Shown: positions 5,049-5,537 of the stretch, in pieces | Position numbering within the stretch: position 1 is the first letter of the stretch | Layout: each line of letters starts with the position of its first letter | Assembly: GCA_030453285.1 (NCBI GenBank) | Contig: JAKDKP010000194.1 | Location: forward strand, 1 to 5,537 | Source of the DNA: Propionibacteriales bacterium | Lineage (GTDB): Bacteria > Actinomycetota > Actinomycetes > Propionibacteriales > Propionibacteriaceae | Direction of reading: 5' to 3' | Length of the DNA: 5,537 bases | Notes under the pieces: generated by a model | Seen by the model: the letters and a program-made list of their open reading frames with translations, nothing else | Database searches by the model: none | What the model was told of the DNA's origin: nothing | Translations under genes and position numbers: made by a program

Positions 5049-5537
5049 TCAGGGGGCGGTGTGGGCGAAGGCGGCGCCGGCTTCGGGATGGTGCTTGGCC
5101 AAGGTGACCACTCCGCCGGCGGCGACGGCCGCGGCAGCGGCCATCGCCACACCGACCAGAGGACTGATCGCGGCGCCTTCGCCGAGCACGACCAGGCCGA
5201 TGCCGACGGCCACCAGGGGATCGACAACGGTCAGTGTGCTGATCACCACCTCGGCGGGCCCGGACGCGTAGGCCTGCTGGGCCATCCAGCCACCGGCCAG
5301 ATAGGCGATGATCAACCCGATCACCACAGTGATCATGATCGACGACAGCCACGGAGTGCTTGCCCTGATCAGGAGCGTGAACGTACGCAACAGGGCGGAG
5401 GCGAAGCCGAAGCAGGTCGCACAGGCAGCAGCCCACGCCAGGCAGCGCGCCCCGGTCGGGCCGAAGGCCCCGACCAGACAGCAGGCCACCACGACCACTC
5501 CGAGCACGGCGCCAGAACAGGCGATATCGTACCCATG
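5049..5537 (-). CDS. DMT superfamily (EamA-like) transporter, C-terminal part
   Basis: The frame is open from the right edge of the window to TGA at 5051-5049, giving the last 162 residues; the start lies outside. Five hydrophobic segments are visible, consistent with the second five-helix EamA repeat of a ten-helix transporter. The segment CLAWAAACATCFGFASALLR starts the repeat in the usual way. The closing region STLTVVDPLVAVGIGLVVLGE followed by a proline and an Ala-rich last helix is the classic EamA signature (a VxPLxAxxxxxxxLGE-like motif). The family moves small metabolites or drugs across the cytoplasmic membrane; no substrate can be assigned. A GTG at 5507 could mimic a start, but the preceding codons continue a membrane helix, so the gene is most likely cut by the window edge. 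It converges on the kinase gene, 30 bases apart, with no clear terminator hairpin between them. Confidence 0.8.
   Translation of the reverse strand, partial: HGYDIACSGAVLGVVVVACCLVGAFGPTGARCLAWAAACATCFGFASALLRTFTLLIRASTPWLSSIMITVVIGLIIAYLAGGWMAQQAYASGPAEVVISTLTVVDPLVAVGIGLVVLGEGAAISPLVGVAMAAAAAVAAGGVVTLAKHHPEAGAAFAHTAP

Noticed and set aside
1..5537. CRISPR array, tRNA, rRNA or insertion sequence
   Set aside because: I found no regularly spaced repeats, no tRNA-like cloverleaf, and no transposase or terminal inverted repeats.

Overview
The window looks like chromosomal DNA from a high-GC Gram-positive bacterium (Actinomycetota). The signs are GC-rich third codon positions, the start of a DUF222/13E12-type HNH endonuclease gene (a family almost confined to actinobacteria), and a LuxR/NarL-type regulator paired with a HisKA_3 kinase. 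The sequence does not let me name a genus safely.

Layout from left to right. Positions 1-211 (minus strand) hold the first 70 codons of the DUF222-like gene, cut by the window edge. Positions 212-785 have no large gene. This stretch contains a DnaA-box-like inverted repeat in front of the DUF222 gene, a possible 57-residue minus-strand ORF (332-505), several inverted repeats, a cluster of GTCCGA repeats, and a candidate promoter/operator just before the first plus-strand gene. Positions 786-2925 encode an ABC transporter: an ATPase (254 aa) and an FtsX/MacB-like permease (460 aa) whose reading frames overlap by 8 bases. A 198-base gap with one inverted repeat follows. Positions 3124-5018 encode a two-component system: a NarL-type response regulator (234 aa) and a membrane sensor kinase of about 397 aa. 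The kinase has no ordinary start codon at the junction and probably begins at a CTG overlapping the regulator's stop. Positions 5049-5537 (minus strand) hold the C-terminal half of a DMT/EamA-type transporter that runs off the window and converges on the kinase gene.

The four plus-strand genes probably form one functional unit: a kinase senses a signal at the membrane, the regulator is phosphorylated, and transcription of the ABC transporter changes. This resembles antimicrobial-peptide or envelope-stress detoxification modules, but the substrate cannot be read from the sequence. I see no strong evidence for a wholly new system. The most useful leads are the kinase's non-canonical start, the possible small minus-strand gene, and the operator-like repeats upstream of the transporter.
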